A DNA stretch of 64,000 bases from Thiomicrospira pelophila DSM 1534 (lineage in GTDB: Bacteria > Pseudomonadota > Gammaproteobacteria > Thiomicrospirales > Thiomicrospiraceae): contig NZ_JOMR01000001.1 in the NCBI RefSeq assembly GCF_000711195.1, forward strand, positions 1,612,001 through 1,676,000. Reading direction: 5' to 3'. Shown here in pieces: positions 30,619 through 39,952 of the stretch (position 1 is its first letter; each line of letters opens with the position of its first letter). Both the position numbers and the translations under genes were made by a program. Under the pieces are notes generated by a model, which was not told the origin of the DNA, did no database searches, and worked only from the letters and a program-made list of their open reading frames with translations.

Positions 30619-31610
30619 TCGATTCTCGCATCGTTATCACCTCCGGCGAACCAGCCGGCATTGGGCCAGACTTGGTGATTCAACTAGCACAGCAAAACTG
30701 GCCAATTCAATTAGTGGTAATTGCTGACCCGGATCTGCTAAAAGCACGCGCTCGGCTTTTAGGTCTGCCGCTCGAAATCCGGCCTTATGAAGCCAACCAG
30801 CCCGAACAAATCAGTCGTCCCGGCCAACTCTGTGTGTTGCCATTGAGCCTTAATGCCCCCACTCACGCGGGTGAACTCAACCCAGAGAATGCCGATTATG
30901 TCATCCGCATGTTAAAGCGTGCAACCCAAGGTTGTTTAGACGGTGAATTTACCGCGATGGTCACCGGGCCAGTACACAAAGGTGTGATTAATCAGGCCGG
31001 TCTAAAGTTCAGTGGCCATACCGAATTGTTGGCGGAACTGAGTCATACCGAACAAGTGGTCATGATGTTGGCCACTCCCGGTTTACGTGTCGCACTCGCC
31101 ACCACACACTTGGCTCTAGCCGATGTACCCAAAGCGATCACCCAGCCTTTATTAGAAAAGGTCATGCGCATCACTTATCAAGCTTTGCAACACCAATTTG
31201 GCATTCAATCACCGCGTTTATTTGTGGCCGGGTTAAATCCACACGCGGGCGAAGACGGTCACATGGGTCGTGAAGAAATTGATGTTATCCAACCGGTGAT
31301 TGATCAACTCCAACAACACAAGATGGACATTACTGGCTGTTACCCTGCCGACACAATGTTTACGCCTCACAAAATGGCGCAAGCCGATGCCTTCTTAGCC
31401 ATGTATCATGACCAAGGTTTGCCAGTGTTAAAACACGTTGGTTTTGGGAAAGCGGTCAATATTACCTTGGGTCTGCCGTTTATTCGCACCTCAGTCGATC
31501 ACGGCACCGCACTAGATTTAGCCGGCACAGGCCAAGCCGACACTGGCAGCTTTCATTACGCGATTCAAGTCGCACTTGAAATGTTAGAGGCGCGCCGTAT
31601 CAATGAATAA
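30615..31610 (+). CDS. pdxA: 4-hydroxythreonine-4-phosphate dehydrogenase
   Basis: NAD-dependent step of pyridoxal phosphate synthesis. 331 residues, starting [16 protein letters not shown], with metal ligands in [24 protein letters not shown] and [16 protein letters not shown] overlap with surA and 8-nt overlap with rsmA. Confidence 0.97.
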   Translation: MIDSRIVITSGEPAGIGPDLVIQLAQQNWPIQLVVIADPDLLKARARLLGLPLEIRPYEANQPEQISRPGQLCVLPLSLNAPTHAGELNPENADYVIRMLKRATQGCLDGEFTAMVTGPVHKGVINQAGLKFSGHTELLAELSHTEQVVMMLATPGLRVALATTHLALADVPKAITQPLLEKVMRITYQALQHQFGIQSPRLFVAGLNPHAGEDGHMGREEIDVIQPVIDQLQQHKMDITGCYPADTMFTPHKMAQADAFLAMYHDQGLPVLKHVGFGKAVNITLGLPFIRTSVDHGTALDLAGTGQADTGSFHYAIQVALEMLEARRINE

Positions 31611-32418
31611 ACCATCAAACCACAAACATAAAAAGCAATTCGGCCAAAATTTTCTTAATAACCCAAGCGTGATTGCGCACATCATTGATACGATTTCACC
31701 TCGCCCAGAACAGCACTTGGTCGAAATTGGGCCGGGCGAAGCGGCTTTAACCGAGCCATTATTGGATCGCGTTAATCACCTAGACATTATTGAAATTGAC
31801 CGTGATTTAATTGGCCCACTCACTCAGCGTTTTAAAGACCATCCGTCTTTTCACCTGCACAATGCCGATGCGTTACGATTTGACTATCGCCAACTGGTTA
31901 AGCAAAAAGGCGAAACGCTCAGAATGGTTGGCAACCTACCTTATAATATTTCCAGTCCATTAATGTTTCATTTGCTTGAGCAGTCTGACATTATCGAAGA
32001 CATGCATTTTATGTTGCAAAAAGAAGTGGTCGAACGCTTAACGGCTGAACCAGGTCGCAAAGCATTTGGACGCCTAAGTGTGATGATTCAATATGCCTGC
32101 CAAACCGAATATCTATTTACGGTTGGTCCAGAGAATTTTACGCCTCCACCCAAAGTTGATTCGGCCATTGTGCGCTTGATTCCTTACGCATCACCACCTT
32201 TTAAAGCCGATAACTTTGCGGATTTTGCGGCTCTGGTTAAACAAGCCTTCAGTCAAAAACGGAAAACCTTGCGCAACACACTAAAAAACTGGTTAAATAG
32301 TGAACAAATCGAACTTTGCCAAATTGACCCTGGCTTAAGAGCGGAAGCTTTATCGGTAGAAGATTTTGTGCACTTGGCCAATTTATACAGCCAAGTGAAA
32401 CCTCAAAAGGACGGCTAA
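31603..32418 (+). CDS. rsmA: 16S rRNA dimethyladenosine transferase
   Basis: KsgA; dimethylates A1518/A1519 of 16S rRNA. 271 residues, with [11 protein letters not shown], the SAM motif [11 protein letters not shown] and the catalytic NLPYNISSP. It abuts apaH directly (TAA then GTG); the apaG gene that separates them in E. coli is missing. Confidence 0.97.
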   Translation: MNKPSNHKHKKQFGQNFLNNPSVIAHIIDTISPRPEQHLVEIGPGEAALTEPLLDRVNHLDIIEIDRDLIGPLTQRFKDHPSFHLHNADALRFDYRQLVKQKGETLRMVGNLPYNISSPLMFHLLEQSDIIEDMHFMLQKEVVERLTAEPGRKAFGRLSVMIQYACQTEYLFTVGPENFTPPPKVDSAIVRLIPYASPPFKADNFADFAALVKQAFSQKRKTLRNTLKNWLNSEQIELCQIDPGLRAEALSVEDFVHLANLYSQVKPQKDG

Positions 32419-33279
32419 GTGGCAACCTACATTATTGGTGACTTACAGGGTTGCTTTGACCCGTTACAACAATTGTTGGAAAAAATTAACTATCAGCCTA
32501 AACAGGATGAACTTTGGTTTGTGGGTGATATTGTTAACCGTGGACCCCAATCGTTAGAGTGTTTACGCTTTGTAAAGTCTCTAGGTGAGCGCGGCCAAAT
32601 GGTATTAGGTAACCACGACTTCCATCTGCTCGCCGCCTCCAGCGGTTTAGAAAAATACCGCTCCAAGTCTGACACGCTCGAAGACATATTCAATGCGCCA
32701 GATCACGATGAACTGATTGATTGGTTGCGTCAACAACCCTTAATGGTTCGCCACCCGACCCAGCCTATAGCGATGGTTCACGCCGGTATTCCGCCTCAAT
32801 GGACGGTTGATCAAGCCGCCATCCATGCAAATGAAGTCCAACAGATTATGCGCTCAGATGATTGGCGTGAATTTATTACCCAGCATTTGTTCGGTTCCAA
32901 AACCAAAGTTTGGCATGATGCCCTCACCGGCTGGGAAAGGTTGCGCTATATTGTGAATGCGTTTGCGCGCATGCGTTATTGCAACGCCCAAGGTGAATTG
33001 GACTTTGACCTAAAAGGCGCCCCCGACAAGCACACCCATGCCGAGCACCAGGCCTGGTTTTTACACACCAACCGCCGCAATAAAGATCACGAAATCTTTT
33101 TTGGTCACTGGTCAACCCTAGGCGCCATGGATGCCTATCAAGTGCATGCTACCGATACCGGCTGCTTATGGGGCGGTCAACTCACCGCATTTTGTCTTGA
33201 AACTCGAGTTCGCCACACGCTGAATTGTGAGCAAATGAGTAAACCTAAAAAATCGAAGGTAGCGAAGAAGTCATTATGA
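32419..33279 (+). CDS. apaH: Symmetrical bis(5'-nucleosyl)-tetraphosphatase
   Basis: Hydrolyses Ap4A. 286 residues with the metallophosphatase motifs GDLQGCFDPLQQLL, VGDIVNRGP and LGNHDFHLL, and HAGIPP later. GTG start. An exact palindrome copy at 33047 encodes His-Gln-Ala-Trp. The last codons overlap the next gene by 4 nt. Confidence 0.97.
   Translation: MATYIIGDLQGCFDPLQQLLEKINYQPKQDELWFVGDIVNRGPQSLECLRFVKSLGERGQMVLGNHDFHLLAASSGLEKYRSKSDTLEDIFNAPDHDELIDWLRQQPLMVRHPTQPIAMVHAGIPPQWTVDQAAIHANEVQQIMRSDDWREFITQHLFGSKTKVWHDALTGWERLRYIVNAFARMRYCNAQGELDFDLKGAPDKHTHAEHQAWFLHTNRRNKDHEIFFGHWSTLGAMDAYQVHATDTGCLWGGQLTAFCLETRVRHTLNCEQMSKPKKSKVAKKSL
33047..33058. repeat. ACCAGGCCTGGT copy inside apaH
   Basis: Exact 12-bp palindrome read in the Gln-Ala-Trp frame. 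Confidence 0.9.
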
Positions 33280-33869
33280 GCGAAGCGCCACTAGAACAAA
33301 CCCAAACCAATGAAGATATTCCCAGCGCACAAACGATGCTGGAAAGATTGCATGCCATCAATTTAGAAGATTTTGATATTAAAAAAGTGGAAGAAGAAAT
33401 CCGAGGCAACCGTATCTGGATTAACACCCTAACCATTCCGGTGGCCATGATGAGTTTGCTACTTTTCACCTTTTTAGGAGCTTGGATAAGCGGTCATTTA
33501 ATCATGAGCTTTTTAATCGCAGCTGGTCTGGTGTTTTTTATTGGTAAGATGTTTGAAGGTTATGACAGACAAGTCAAATGGGACGCGCGTCGAGAAACTG
33601 AACGCCGAATTGCCGAAACTGAAGGTGAGTTTGGTTTGTTAGTTCACTTCAAACCTTTTTTGCCGACACGCTATCGTCATTTAATTCAGTCACTCAAACG
33701 TCGGCGTTATTTGTACATTGATCAATACATTCAAGCCATCAATTTATTGCAGCGCAAACTAGATCACGATAAGTTTACTCAAGCTTGGTACATCGTCTAT
33801 CCGCACCTCAAACCCAATACGGATTTGGAGGCCGATTTTGATGATTCAGACTCGCAACAATCATCCTAG
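33276..33869 (+). CDS. Two-helix membrane protein of unknown function
   Basis: 197 residues, not recognised. The acidic N-terminus (about residues 1-45) is followed by two hydrophobic segments (TLTIPVAMMSLLLFTFLGAWI and SFLIAAGLVFFIGKMF) forming a hairpin, then a basic cytoplasmic region (KWDARRETERRIAE, LIQSLKRRRYLYIDQYIQAI) and an acidic tail. Its ATG overlaps the apaH stop, so it is translated with apaH, which is the only clue to its role. Confidence 0.8.
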   Translation: MSEAPLEQTQTNEDIPSAQTMLERLHAINLEDFDIKKVEEEIRGNRIWINTLTIPVAMMSLLLFTFLGAWISGHLIMSFLIAAGLVFFIGKMFEGYDRQVKWDARRETERRIAETEGEFGLLVHFKPFLPTRYRHLIQSLKRRRYLYIDQYIQAINLLQRKLDHDKFTQAWYIVYPHLKPNTDLEADFDDSDSQQSS

Positions 33870-33872
33870 CTA

Positions 33873-33908
33873 ATTTACACAAGCACCAGGCCTGGTGCTT
33901 GTGTAAAT
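33873..33908. repeat. 36-bp perfect palindrome around ACCAGGCCTGGT (core 33885-33896)
   Basis: The longest member of the family: 18 bases each side of the centre at 33890/33891 are fully complementary. It lies between the convergent membrane-protein gene and trpB and would form a strong hairpin in both transcripts. Confidence 0.95.
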
Positions 33909-33924
33909 CTAATTATTTAAGATC

Positions 33925-35127
33925 TTAGACCTGAGTCGCAAACCCAAAATTCTCGGTAACATAATCAATATCTTTATCACCACGTCCTGATAAGTTAATC
34001 AGAATCGTTGACCCTGGATTTTCACGGCCATGACGCATCGCCCACGCCACCGCATGCGCACTTTCTAACGCAGGGATAATACCTTCAGAGCGCGACAACT
34101 CAAAAAATGCGTCCAGAGTTTCTTGGTCGGTTGCACCATGATACTTAACCCGCCCTTCCGTTTTCAAATACGAATGTTCCGGCCCCACGCCCGGATAATC
34201 CAAACCCGATGCAATCGAATGAACCGGTGCCGGATTGCCTTCGGCATCCGACAACAACATACACTTAAAGCCATGAATCATACCTGGTTCACCATAGGTC
34301 ATGGTGGCCGAATGCTCACCCAAATTCGTGCCTTTGCCGAGTGGCTCAACCCCGTTTAAGCCCACATTTTGATCTTCAATAAAGCCGGCAAACATACCCA
34401 TCGCATTGGAACCCCCGCCAACACAAGCACCCACCTCATCTGGCAGTTCACCCACCATCTCTAAAAACTGTTCGCGCGACTCATGCCCCACCACTGATTG
34501 GAAGTTACGCACCATCATCGGAAATGGATGTGGCCCCACCACCGAACCTATTGCAAATAATGCGGTGTCCGCTTGGGGGACATAAGACTGAAAAGCCGAA
34601 TCCACCGCTTCTTTTAAACTTCGCCCACCAAAACTAACTGGCACAACATTTGCACCCAATAGTTTCATACGTGTCACGTTTGGGGCTTCTTTGGCAATAT
34701 CGATTTCACCCATGTGAATTTCGCATTCCATACCAAAATAGGCGGCCGCGGTCGCTAAGGCTACGCCATGTTGACCTGCTCCGGTTTCGGCAATCAGCTT
34801 GGTTTTACCCATGTGTTTCGCTAACAAAGCCTCAGCCATACAGTGGTTTAACTTATGTGCACCGGAATGGTTTAAATCTTCGCGTTTAAGGTAAATATGC
34901 GCCCCCACCTGCTTGCTGATATTGTGCGCATAATACACAGGCGTTGGACGACCTTGATAATGTTTACGGATGTATTTAAGTTCATTTAAAAAGTCCGCTG
35001 AACGCCCCAAAGTTAAATAGGCTTTGTTAATTTCCTCAAAGTGTGGCACTAACTCTGGCGGTAAAAACGCCCCACCAAACTCGCCAAAATAACCTTCCTG
35101 ATTGGGAAACTGCTTTAAGTAAGACAT
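33925..35127 (-). CDS. trpB: Tryptophan synthase beta chain-like protein
   Basis: PLP enzyme condensing indole and serine to tryptophan. 400 residues with the PLP lysine in [12 protein letters not shown], the catalytic glutamate in [12 protein letters not shown], the phosphate loop [13 protein letters not shown] and [15 protein letters not shown]. Two conserved spots differ from mainstream TrpB: HKLNHC where HKINNA is usual, and VEPLGKG where VEAGG is usual. No trpA is adjacent, although trpB normally lies next to it. It may be a second, stand-alone beta-type enzyme. Confidence 0.88.
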   Translation of the reverse strand: MSYLKQFPNQEGYFGEFGGAFLPPELVPHFEEINKAYLTLGRSADFLNELKYIRKHYQGRPTPVYYAHNISKQVGAHIYLKREDLNHSGAHKLNHCMAEALLAKHMGKTKLIAETGAGQHGVALATAAAYFGMECEIHMGEIDIAKEAPNVTRMKLLGANVVPVSFGGRSLKEAVDSAFQSYVPQADTALFAIGSVVGPHPFPMMVRNFQSVVGHESREQFLEMVGELPDEVGACVGGGSNAMGMFAGFIEDQNVGLNGVEPLGKGTNLGEHSATMTYGEPGMIHGFKCMLLSDAEGNPAPVHSIASGLDYPGVGPEHSYLKTEGRVKYHGATDQETLDAFFELSRSEGIIPALESAHAVAWAMRHGRENPGSTILINLSGRGDKDIDYVTENFGFATQV

Positions 35128-35193
35128 GTTTGCTTTCCTTTTAAATGCACTAAAAAAAACATTAGCCTACACTTTTTTAGCTTTTCTGGAAAC

Positions 35194-35217
35194 AAAAAAA
35201 GGGGCCGAAGCCCCTTT
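35194..35217 (-). terminator. Terminator of the DUF4168-like gene
   Basis: An 8-bp stem with a UUCG tetraloop on the minus strand (35198-35217), followed by seven Ts (complement of 35194-35200). Classic strong rho-independent terminator. Confidence 0.93.
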
Positions 35218-35243
35218 ATAAGTTGAATGCATTGCATTATGAG

Positions 35244-35609
35244 TTACTTAGATTGCACCTCTTCTACTTTTTGCTTCACCATTGCAAGGAATTGCTTATC
35301 CTGCTGCATTAAATTAATCATACCGCTGTACTCATTCACGCTTAAGCCTTCAGCCGAAATAACATGAATGGCTTGCTCTTGAAACTGAGCATTGACCTGT
35401 TGCAACAATTGATCATTAACTTCATTTTTTGGACGCTTTGCTAACTCAGCTTGTAGGCCTTGCTTAATCTCTTCAACCTTAATTAAAGATACGGCAAATT
35501 GCTCAACCTTTTCTGCAGATGGCACTTGCTGTTGCTGAGGCATAGACATCGCGTTGGTTGCAAATATTGATGAACTTAAAACCACGATTGATAAAAATAA
35601 CTTAAACAT
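35244..35609 (-). CDS. Small periplasmic protein, DUF4168-like
   Basis: 121 residues with a signal peptide (FKLFLSIVVLSSSIFATNAM). The mature part is a Gln-rich helical protein (VEQFAVSLIKVEEIKQGLQ and LSVNEYSGMINLMQQDKQF) resembling DUF4168. Function unknown. AGGAG precedes the start. A TTGACA (complement of 35677-35682) with TTGAAT 18 nt downstream is a plausible promoter, so it has its own transcript and terminator. Confidence 0.8.
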   Translation of the reverse strand: MFKLFLSIVVLSSSIFATNAMSMPQQQQVPSAEKVEQFAVSLIKVEEIKQGLQAELAKRPKNEVNDQLLQQVNAQFQEQAIHVISAEGLSVNEYSGMINLMQQDKQFLAMVKQKVEEVQSK

Positions 35610-35741
35610 ACTTCTCCTTGCAGATTATTGACCTTTTTCAAGGTTAAAAACCATTCAAACATGAGTAAAACCGGCCTGTCAAACGGCTCAGCCACTCAAG
35701 CGAGATGGTAAAAGCGGCCTATAATCTAGCTAGGTTCGATT

Positions 35742-36050
35742 TTAAGTTTTATTTTGGCCAGCACATAAAGGTGAATCAGGTACCACACCGCCTTGCTCTT
35801 TCCACTCATCTAAAGTAAAGGTATGCAGTGCTAAAGCATGGATTTGAGACATTTCATTGGCCAGCGTTTTATACACCATTTGATGACGTTTCACTCGGCT
35901 GACACTTTCAAAATCATCGGATACCAGTACTAACTTAAAATGCGACTCAGTGGCTGGACCAGCATGCATATTACTTTCATTTTGTATATCCAATACCCAT
36001 ACAGAAAATCCTTGTTTGATCGCGGCTTCAATTTGTTGCTGCATATTCAT
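35742..36050 (-). CDS. bolA: BolA family protein
   Basis: BolA proteins pair with monothiol glutaredoxins in iron-sulfur handling and can act as transcription factors. 102 residues from the ATG at 36050, chosen because AGGAG sits 7 nt before it; the upstream ATG at 36068 has none. Family features are HFKLVLVSDDFESVSRVKRHQMVY and IHALALHTFTLDEW. It directly follows the channel gene on the same strand. Confidence 0.9.
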   Translation of the reverse strand: MNMQQQIEAAIKQGFSVWVLDIQNESNMHAGPATESHFKLVLVSDDFESVSRVKRHQMVYKTLANEMSQIHALALHTFTLDEWKEQGGVVPDSPLCAGQNKT

Positions 36051-36068
36051 CCATACGCTCCTATTCAT

Positions 36069-36920
36069 TTATCGGTTTTTGGGATCGGATTGGCTTAGCA
36101 ATTGATCCAGTTTGCGATGCAAGTCCGACACTTCAGTGTGTAACTGCTCAATGCTTTTAGCTTCATTATCCAAACTTTCATGCAAACCTTCATCCATACT
36201 TTTGCGATGCTCTTCGTCCAACACCGACACCACAATCCCAATCATCATATTTAAGAAAATGAAAGTCGACATAAAGATAAAGGTTAAATAATAGATCCAA
36301 CTGTAAGCATACACCTCCATGGTCTCGTACATCACATCCGTCCAGTCTTCAAACGTCGCTACTCGAAAAAGCGTTAACAGAGCGGCACTTAAGTCTCCCC
36401 ATAAAAACTCATTAATCGGTGCAAATATGAAACTGCCCACCACCGCGTAGAGATAAAAAATCACAAACATTAATAACGCCACATAACCGATACGCGGAAT
36501 CGCGATTAACAAAGCTGTCACGAGCACGCGCATTTCAGGAATAAATGAGATCAAACGCAACACACGGAACAAGCGCAACATACGAGCTAATAATGCATAT
36601 TGCGAGTCGTCAACTGGAATCAGGCTCACAACCACGATGGTGAAGTCGAAAATATTCCAGCCTTTTTTAAAAAAGTCCCAGAATTTTCGCTCGGCGGCCA
36701 TGCGCACCAATATTTCCAATAAAAAGAATAACGTCACCCCCACGTCTAATATCGCCAATACACTTAATGCCGTGGGTGAAATATCATAGGTCTTAGCGCC
36801 AATCACAATGGATGACAACACAATCACCGAAATAACAAACCATTCAAAGGCCTTGTTATCACGAATTTGCATAAATTTAACTTGTAACGCTTGCCAAGAA
36901 TTTAATACCGAAGTCTGCAT
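36069..36920 (-). CDS. Voltage-gated cation channel, single-domain (BacNav/Cav type)
   Basis: 283 residues forming one six-helix channel repeat that would tetramerise. The S4 sensor has arginines every third residue (Arg113, 116, 119, 122 in LARMLRLFRVLRL). The pore selectivity filter is TFEDWTD at 189-195, where sodium channels such as NaChBac have TLESWAS. The extra aspartates at 192 and 195 resemble the calcium-selective engineered CavAb filter TLDDWSD. A C-terminal helix with heptads (about 255-280) would form the tetramer coiled coil. The gene is immediately upstream of bolA. Confidence 0.9.
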   Translation of the reverse strand: MQTSVLNSWQALQVKFMQIRDNKAFEWFVISVIVLSSIVIGAKTYDISPTALSVLAILDVGVTLFFLLEILVRMAAERKFWDFFKKGWNIFDFTIVVVSLIPVDDSQYALLARMLRLFRVLRLISFIPEMRVLVTALLIAIPRIGYVALLMFVIFYLYAVVGSFIFAPINEFLWGDLSAALLTLFRVATFEDWTDVMYETMEVYAYSWIYYLTFIFMSTFIFLNMMIGIVVSVLDEEHRKSMDEGLHESLDNEAKSIEQLHTEVSDLHRKLDQLLSQSDPKNR

Positions 36921-37048
36921 GATGGTTTTCTCAAAATAAAGGTCGCGCTATTGTACTCAATCCATACAAATCACAAGCAACCGAATGATTAAATAAATAA
37001 ATTTTTGCTAGAATAAGGTTTTATTTATGACTTTCAAGAGGAAAAATC

Positions 37049-37300
37049 ATGGCGACCATTACTGTAATCGGCCAAGGCACCTGCGAATTTGACGGCGAAT
37101 TCTCATTATTAGAAGCATTAGACGAACAAGGCTTTGATATGCCCTATAGCTGCCGTGGTGGAAACTGTGGTGCGTGCGAAGTCAAACTGGTTTCGGGTGA
37201 CGTCGAATACATTCAAACACCGGCTTACGATTGCGACAAAGGCTTTGTTTTAACCTGTAGCGTAATTCCAACCTCGGATATTGAAATCGAAATACTCTAA
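37049..37300 (+). CDS. 2Fe-2S ferredoxin, YfaE-like
   Basis: 83 residues, plant-type ferredoxin with cluster cysteines in YSCRGGNCGACEVKLVSG (Cys35, 40, 43) and a fourth in LTCSVIP. Length and the DIEIEIL end resemble YfaE, which maintains the class Ia ribonucleotide reductase radical, but no nrd genes are nearby. AAGAGGAAA precedes the ATG; TGCTAGAAT ending at 37014 is a possible extended -10. Confidence 0.9.
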   Translation: MATITVIGQGTCEFDGEFSLLEALDEQGFDMPYSCRGGNCGACEVKLVSGDVEYIQTPAYDCDKGFVLTCSVIPTSDIEIEIL

Positions 37301-37320
37301 TCAACGCAATCAAACTTAAA

Positions 37321-37336
37321 GCACCAGGCCTGGTGC
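37321..37336. repeat. 16-bp palindrome GCACCAGGCCTGGTGC after the ferredoxin gene
   Basis: Intergenic copy of the palindrome family. Unlike other convergent junctions, a separate ordinary terminator lies 27 bp downstream, so this copy is not needed for termination. Confidence 0.9.
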
Positions 37337-37363
37337 GGTTCAAATTGTTAAATTTAGGACATA

Positions 37364-37391
37364 AAAAAACCCAGCCTAGGCTGGGTTTTTT
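37364..37391. terminator. Bidirectional terminator between ferredoxin gene and pstS
   Basis: A 28-bp perfect palindrome (CCCAGCCTAGGCTGGG core) with six As before and six Ts after, so it terminates both converging transcripts. Confidence 0.92.
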
Positions 37392-37405
37392 GTCATTGGC
37401 TGAGC

Positions 37406-38374
37406 TTATTTAAGCTTCGCTAGCTCACGTGCTGCCACCTTAGCTGGTAGTGGAACATAACCATCTTTATAAACCACTTCCTGACCTTCTTTTGATAGAA
37501 CCATCGTCATGAATTCTTTCACCACTGGGTCTAACTGCTGGTTAGGCGCTTTGTTTACGTAAATGTAAAGCAAGCGTGACAATGGGAATTTACCAGCGAC
37601 GGCATTTTCTGGGTTCGCGTCATAATAAGTTTCACCGGCCTTTTTTGCTAATGGAACGGTCTTAACGCCCGCCGTTTTATAACCAAGGCCTGAATAACCA
37701 ATACCATTGATAGAAGCCGAAACCCCCTGTACAACAGAAGCCGAACCTGGCTGCTCGTTCACTGAGTTTTTATAGTCGCCTTTACACAAAGCGTTTTTCT
37801 TAAAGTAGCCGTAAGTACCCGATACAGAGTTACGACCGTACATTTGGATTGAACGGTTCGCCCATTCCCCTGTTAAGCCTGCGCCACCCCAGGTTGTAAT
37901 ATCTTCTTTTGCACCACACTGACGAGTGGATGAGAAAATGGCATCCACTTCTTGCATGGTTAAACCCTTAATCGGGTTATCTTTATGCACATACACCGCC
38001 AAGGCATCAATCGCGACACCAATTTGAGTTGGCTTATAACCATATTTTTTCTCAAACGCGGCAATTTCACCTGACTTCATCGCGCGGCTCATTGGGCCCG
38101 CTTGTGAAGTACCTTCTGTTAATGCGGGTGGTGCCGTAGATGAACCAGCTGACTGAACCTGTAAGTTCACATTAGGGTAATGACGTTTAAATTCTTCAGT
38201 CCACAATGTCATCATGTTAGCCAAAGTATCTGAACCTACTGATGAGAAGTTACCTGAAACACCAGATACAGACTTATAAGATGGTAAAGCTGAATCAACT
38301 TCGGCCATAACAGGTTGAGCAACCAGTGTTGCCGCAGCAAAGCCCATTGCAGCGAATAATTTACGATTTAACAT
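37406..38374 (-). CDS. pstS: Phosphate ABC transporter periplasmic binding protein
   Basis: Captures phosphate for PstCAB. Signal peptide ([17 protein letters not shown]) followed by phosphate-binding segments [26 protein letters not shown] and [17 protein letters not shown]. 322 residues, of the PstS type that pairs with enlarged PstC/PstA. It is last in the gene order, 217 nt beyond phoR, with its own Pho box, rather than first as in E. coli. Confidence 0.96.
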   Translation of the reverse strand: MLNRKLFAAMGFAAATLVAQPVMAEVDSALPSYKSVSGVSGNFSSVGSDTLANMMTLWTEEFKRHYPNVNLQVQSAGSSTAPPALTEGTSQAGPMSRAMKSGEIAAFEKKYGYKPTQIGVAIDALAVYVHKDNPIKGLTMQEVDAIFSSTRQCGAKEDITTWGGAGLTGEWANRSIQMYGRNSVSGTYGYFKKNALCKGDYKNSVNEQPGSASVVQGVSASINGIGYSGLGYKTAGVKTVPLAKKAGETYYDANPENAVAGKFPLSRLLYIYVNKAPNQQLDPVVKEFMTMVLSKEGQEVVYKDGYVPLPAKVAARELAKLK

Positions 38375-38461
38375 GCGTGTAAGCTCCTTAGGAGAGTTAA
38401 AAGTGTTGTAAGACTCAGGAGCTATTGTGGCGAACTTAGATAACAGCTTAATGAATGAAGC

Positions 38462-38479
38462 ATGACAGTTTTATTACAC
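38462..38479 (-). promoter_or_regulatory. Pho box upstream of pstS
   Basis: On the minus strand the sequence reads GTGTAAT, AAAA, CTGTCAT, a 7-4-7 direct repeat matching the PhoB consensus CTGTCAT-N4-CTGTCAT. It lies 88 nt before the pstS start codon. Confidence 0.8.
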
Positions 38480-38542
38480 GGGGAGAAAATAGAAAATCTA
38501 ACATAAACCCTAGGGCTAAATTAGCGCCAAGACCATCTTTAA

Positions 38543-38570
38543 AGCTAAGCACCAGGCCTGGTGCTTAGCT
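38543..38570. repeat. 28-bp perfect palindrome with ACCAGGCCTGGT core (38551-38562)
   Basis: Between phoR and the pstS promoter, both on the minus strand. The flanks AGCTAAGC/GCTTAGCT extend the symmetry. It would end the pstC-phoR transcript before pstS. Confidence 0.93.
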
Positions 38571-38590
38571 GAATGAGGTTGAAAACGCTA

Positions 38591-39928
38591 TTAAACTTCG
38601 ACTTCGGCGGCCGGCAATCCGAGTGACAAAGGAAATTCACAACGAAAGGTTGATCCGACTTTCAAGCGGCTTAACACCACTAACTTAGCGCGGTGTCGCT
38701 CCAGAATATGTTTAACAATCGCCAAACCTAAACCCGTGCCACCCGTACTGCGTGAACGTGCGGTATCGACCCGGTAAAAACGTTCGGTTAAACGCGGAAT
38801 GTGTTCACGCGCAATGCCGATGCCGGTGTCTTTGACCTCATATACCAAAGCCGTATCGGTTTTGTACCAACGCACGTTGATACGTCCTCCCGCTGGCGTA
38901 TAACGAATCGCATTCGACACCAAATTGGTAAACACACTTCGCAGCGGCTCGCCCATCCCCATCAATCCCAGATCGGTTTCAAGGCTAAACTCAATTTTAT
39001 GTTTACCTTCGCTTAAATGCTCCGCATCCTGTTCGAGCTTCGTTAACATCGCACGTACATTAACCGGCCCAGCGAGCACATTTAAGTTGTTGGATTCAAT
39101 GCTTGATAAGGTCAGCAAATCGCCAATAATATTTTGCATACGCAAAGACTGCGCCTGCATTTGATTTAAAGGCGCTTGCCAAAGTTTGGGGACGGATTCT
39201 GGCGCATCCAGCATTAACTCTAAATAGCCATTTAACACGGTTAAAGGCGTGCGTAACTCATGTGAGGCATTCGCCACAAAGTCACGCCGAATTTGCGATA
39301 AATTATGGGCGTCGGTAATGTCACGAATAATCAATAAATAATGCTTTTCAAAATAAGGCACAATTTGCGCGCTTAATCGACGGGTGCTTTCGGCACTGGT
39401 ATAAAACTCGACTGTCTCGTCAAAATCACCCGACTCTAAATAGGTCAACATTTCGGGCTGGCGCATCAAGTTGGTAATTTTTTGACCAACATCCGTTTGT
39501 CGTAACCCCAATAGTTTTTCAGCACTTTGGTTGACCCATTCAATACGAAACTTGCGCGTTAAGGAAATATGCATATCCGGCAGTAAATCCATCGCTTGTT
39601 GAACTTGCTGAGTCTCGGATCGCAAGCGTTTGATGTGACGTTTATCTTGATAAAGCTTCTCAAAATAGGCTTCGTAAACCTCGCCCCAAATACCAAACGG
39701 CGCGCGAATTGGACGCGATTCTTGACTTCGAATCAAGCTGACAAATCGCCAGAAATAATACAGGTTTCGAATAATATAAATGGTGAAAGCTAACAGGATG
39801 GATGGAATCCAAAATTGGGTCGTTAAGCCAAGAATAACGGCGAGCGTAATTAAGCTAGCAATGCCCACTAGCTCTTCAAACAAGCGTGTGGATTGCTCTA
39901 GCGAGAGTACGGGCTTAAGACTTAACAT
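38591..39928 (-). CDS. phoR: Phosphate regulon sensor histidine kinase
   Basis: Membrane sensor kinase that controls PhoB according to PstSCAB-PhoU activity. 445 residues: two N-terminal membrane segments (residues about 15-60), a PAS-type domain (RKFRIEWVNQSAEKLLG), the phosphoacceptor FVANASHELRTPLTVL, and an ATPase domain with VSNAIRYTP, VKDTGIGI and GGTGLGLAIVKH. It follows phoB with a 23-nt gap filled by a palindrome copy. Confidence 0.97.
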   Translation of the reverse strand: MLSLKPVLSLEQSTRLFEELVGIASLITLAVILGLTTQFWIPSILLAFTIYIIRNLYYFWRFVSLIRSQESRPIRAPFGIWGEVYEAYFEKLYQDKRHIKRLRSETQQVQQAMDLLPDMHISLTRKFRIEWVNQSAEKLLGLRQTDVGQKITNLMRQPEMLTYLESGDFDETVEFYTSAESTRRLSAQIVPYFEKHYLLIIRDITDAHNLSQIRRDFVANASHELRTPLTVLNGYLELMLDAPESVPKLWQAPLNQMQAQSLRMQNIIGDLLTLSSIESNNLNVLAGPVNVRAMLTKLEQDAEHLSEGKHKIEFSLETDLGLMGMGEPLRSVFTNLVSNAIRYTPAGGRINVRWYKTDTALVYEVKDTGIGIAREHIPRLTERFYRVDTARSRSTGGTGLGLAIVKHILERHRAKLVVLSRLKVGSTFRCEFPLSLGLPAAEVEV

Positions 39929-39940
39929 TGAGATTCAACC

Positions 39941-39952
39941 ACCAGGCCTGGT
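39941..39952. repeat. ACCAGGCCTGGT copy between phoB and phoR
   Basis: An exact 12-bp palindrome that touches the last base of the phoB stop codon. It lies in a co-transcribed gap, so it cannot act as a strong terminator there. Confidence 0.9.
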
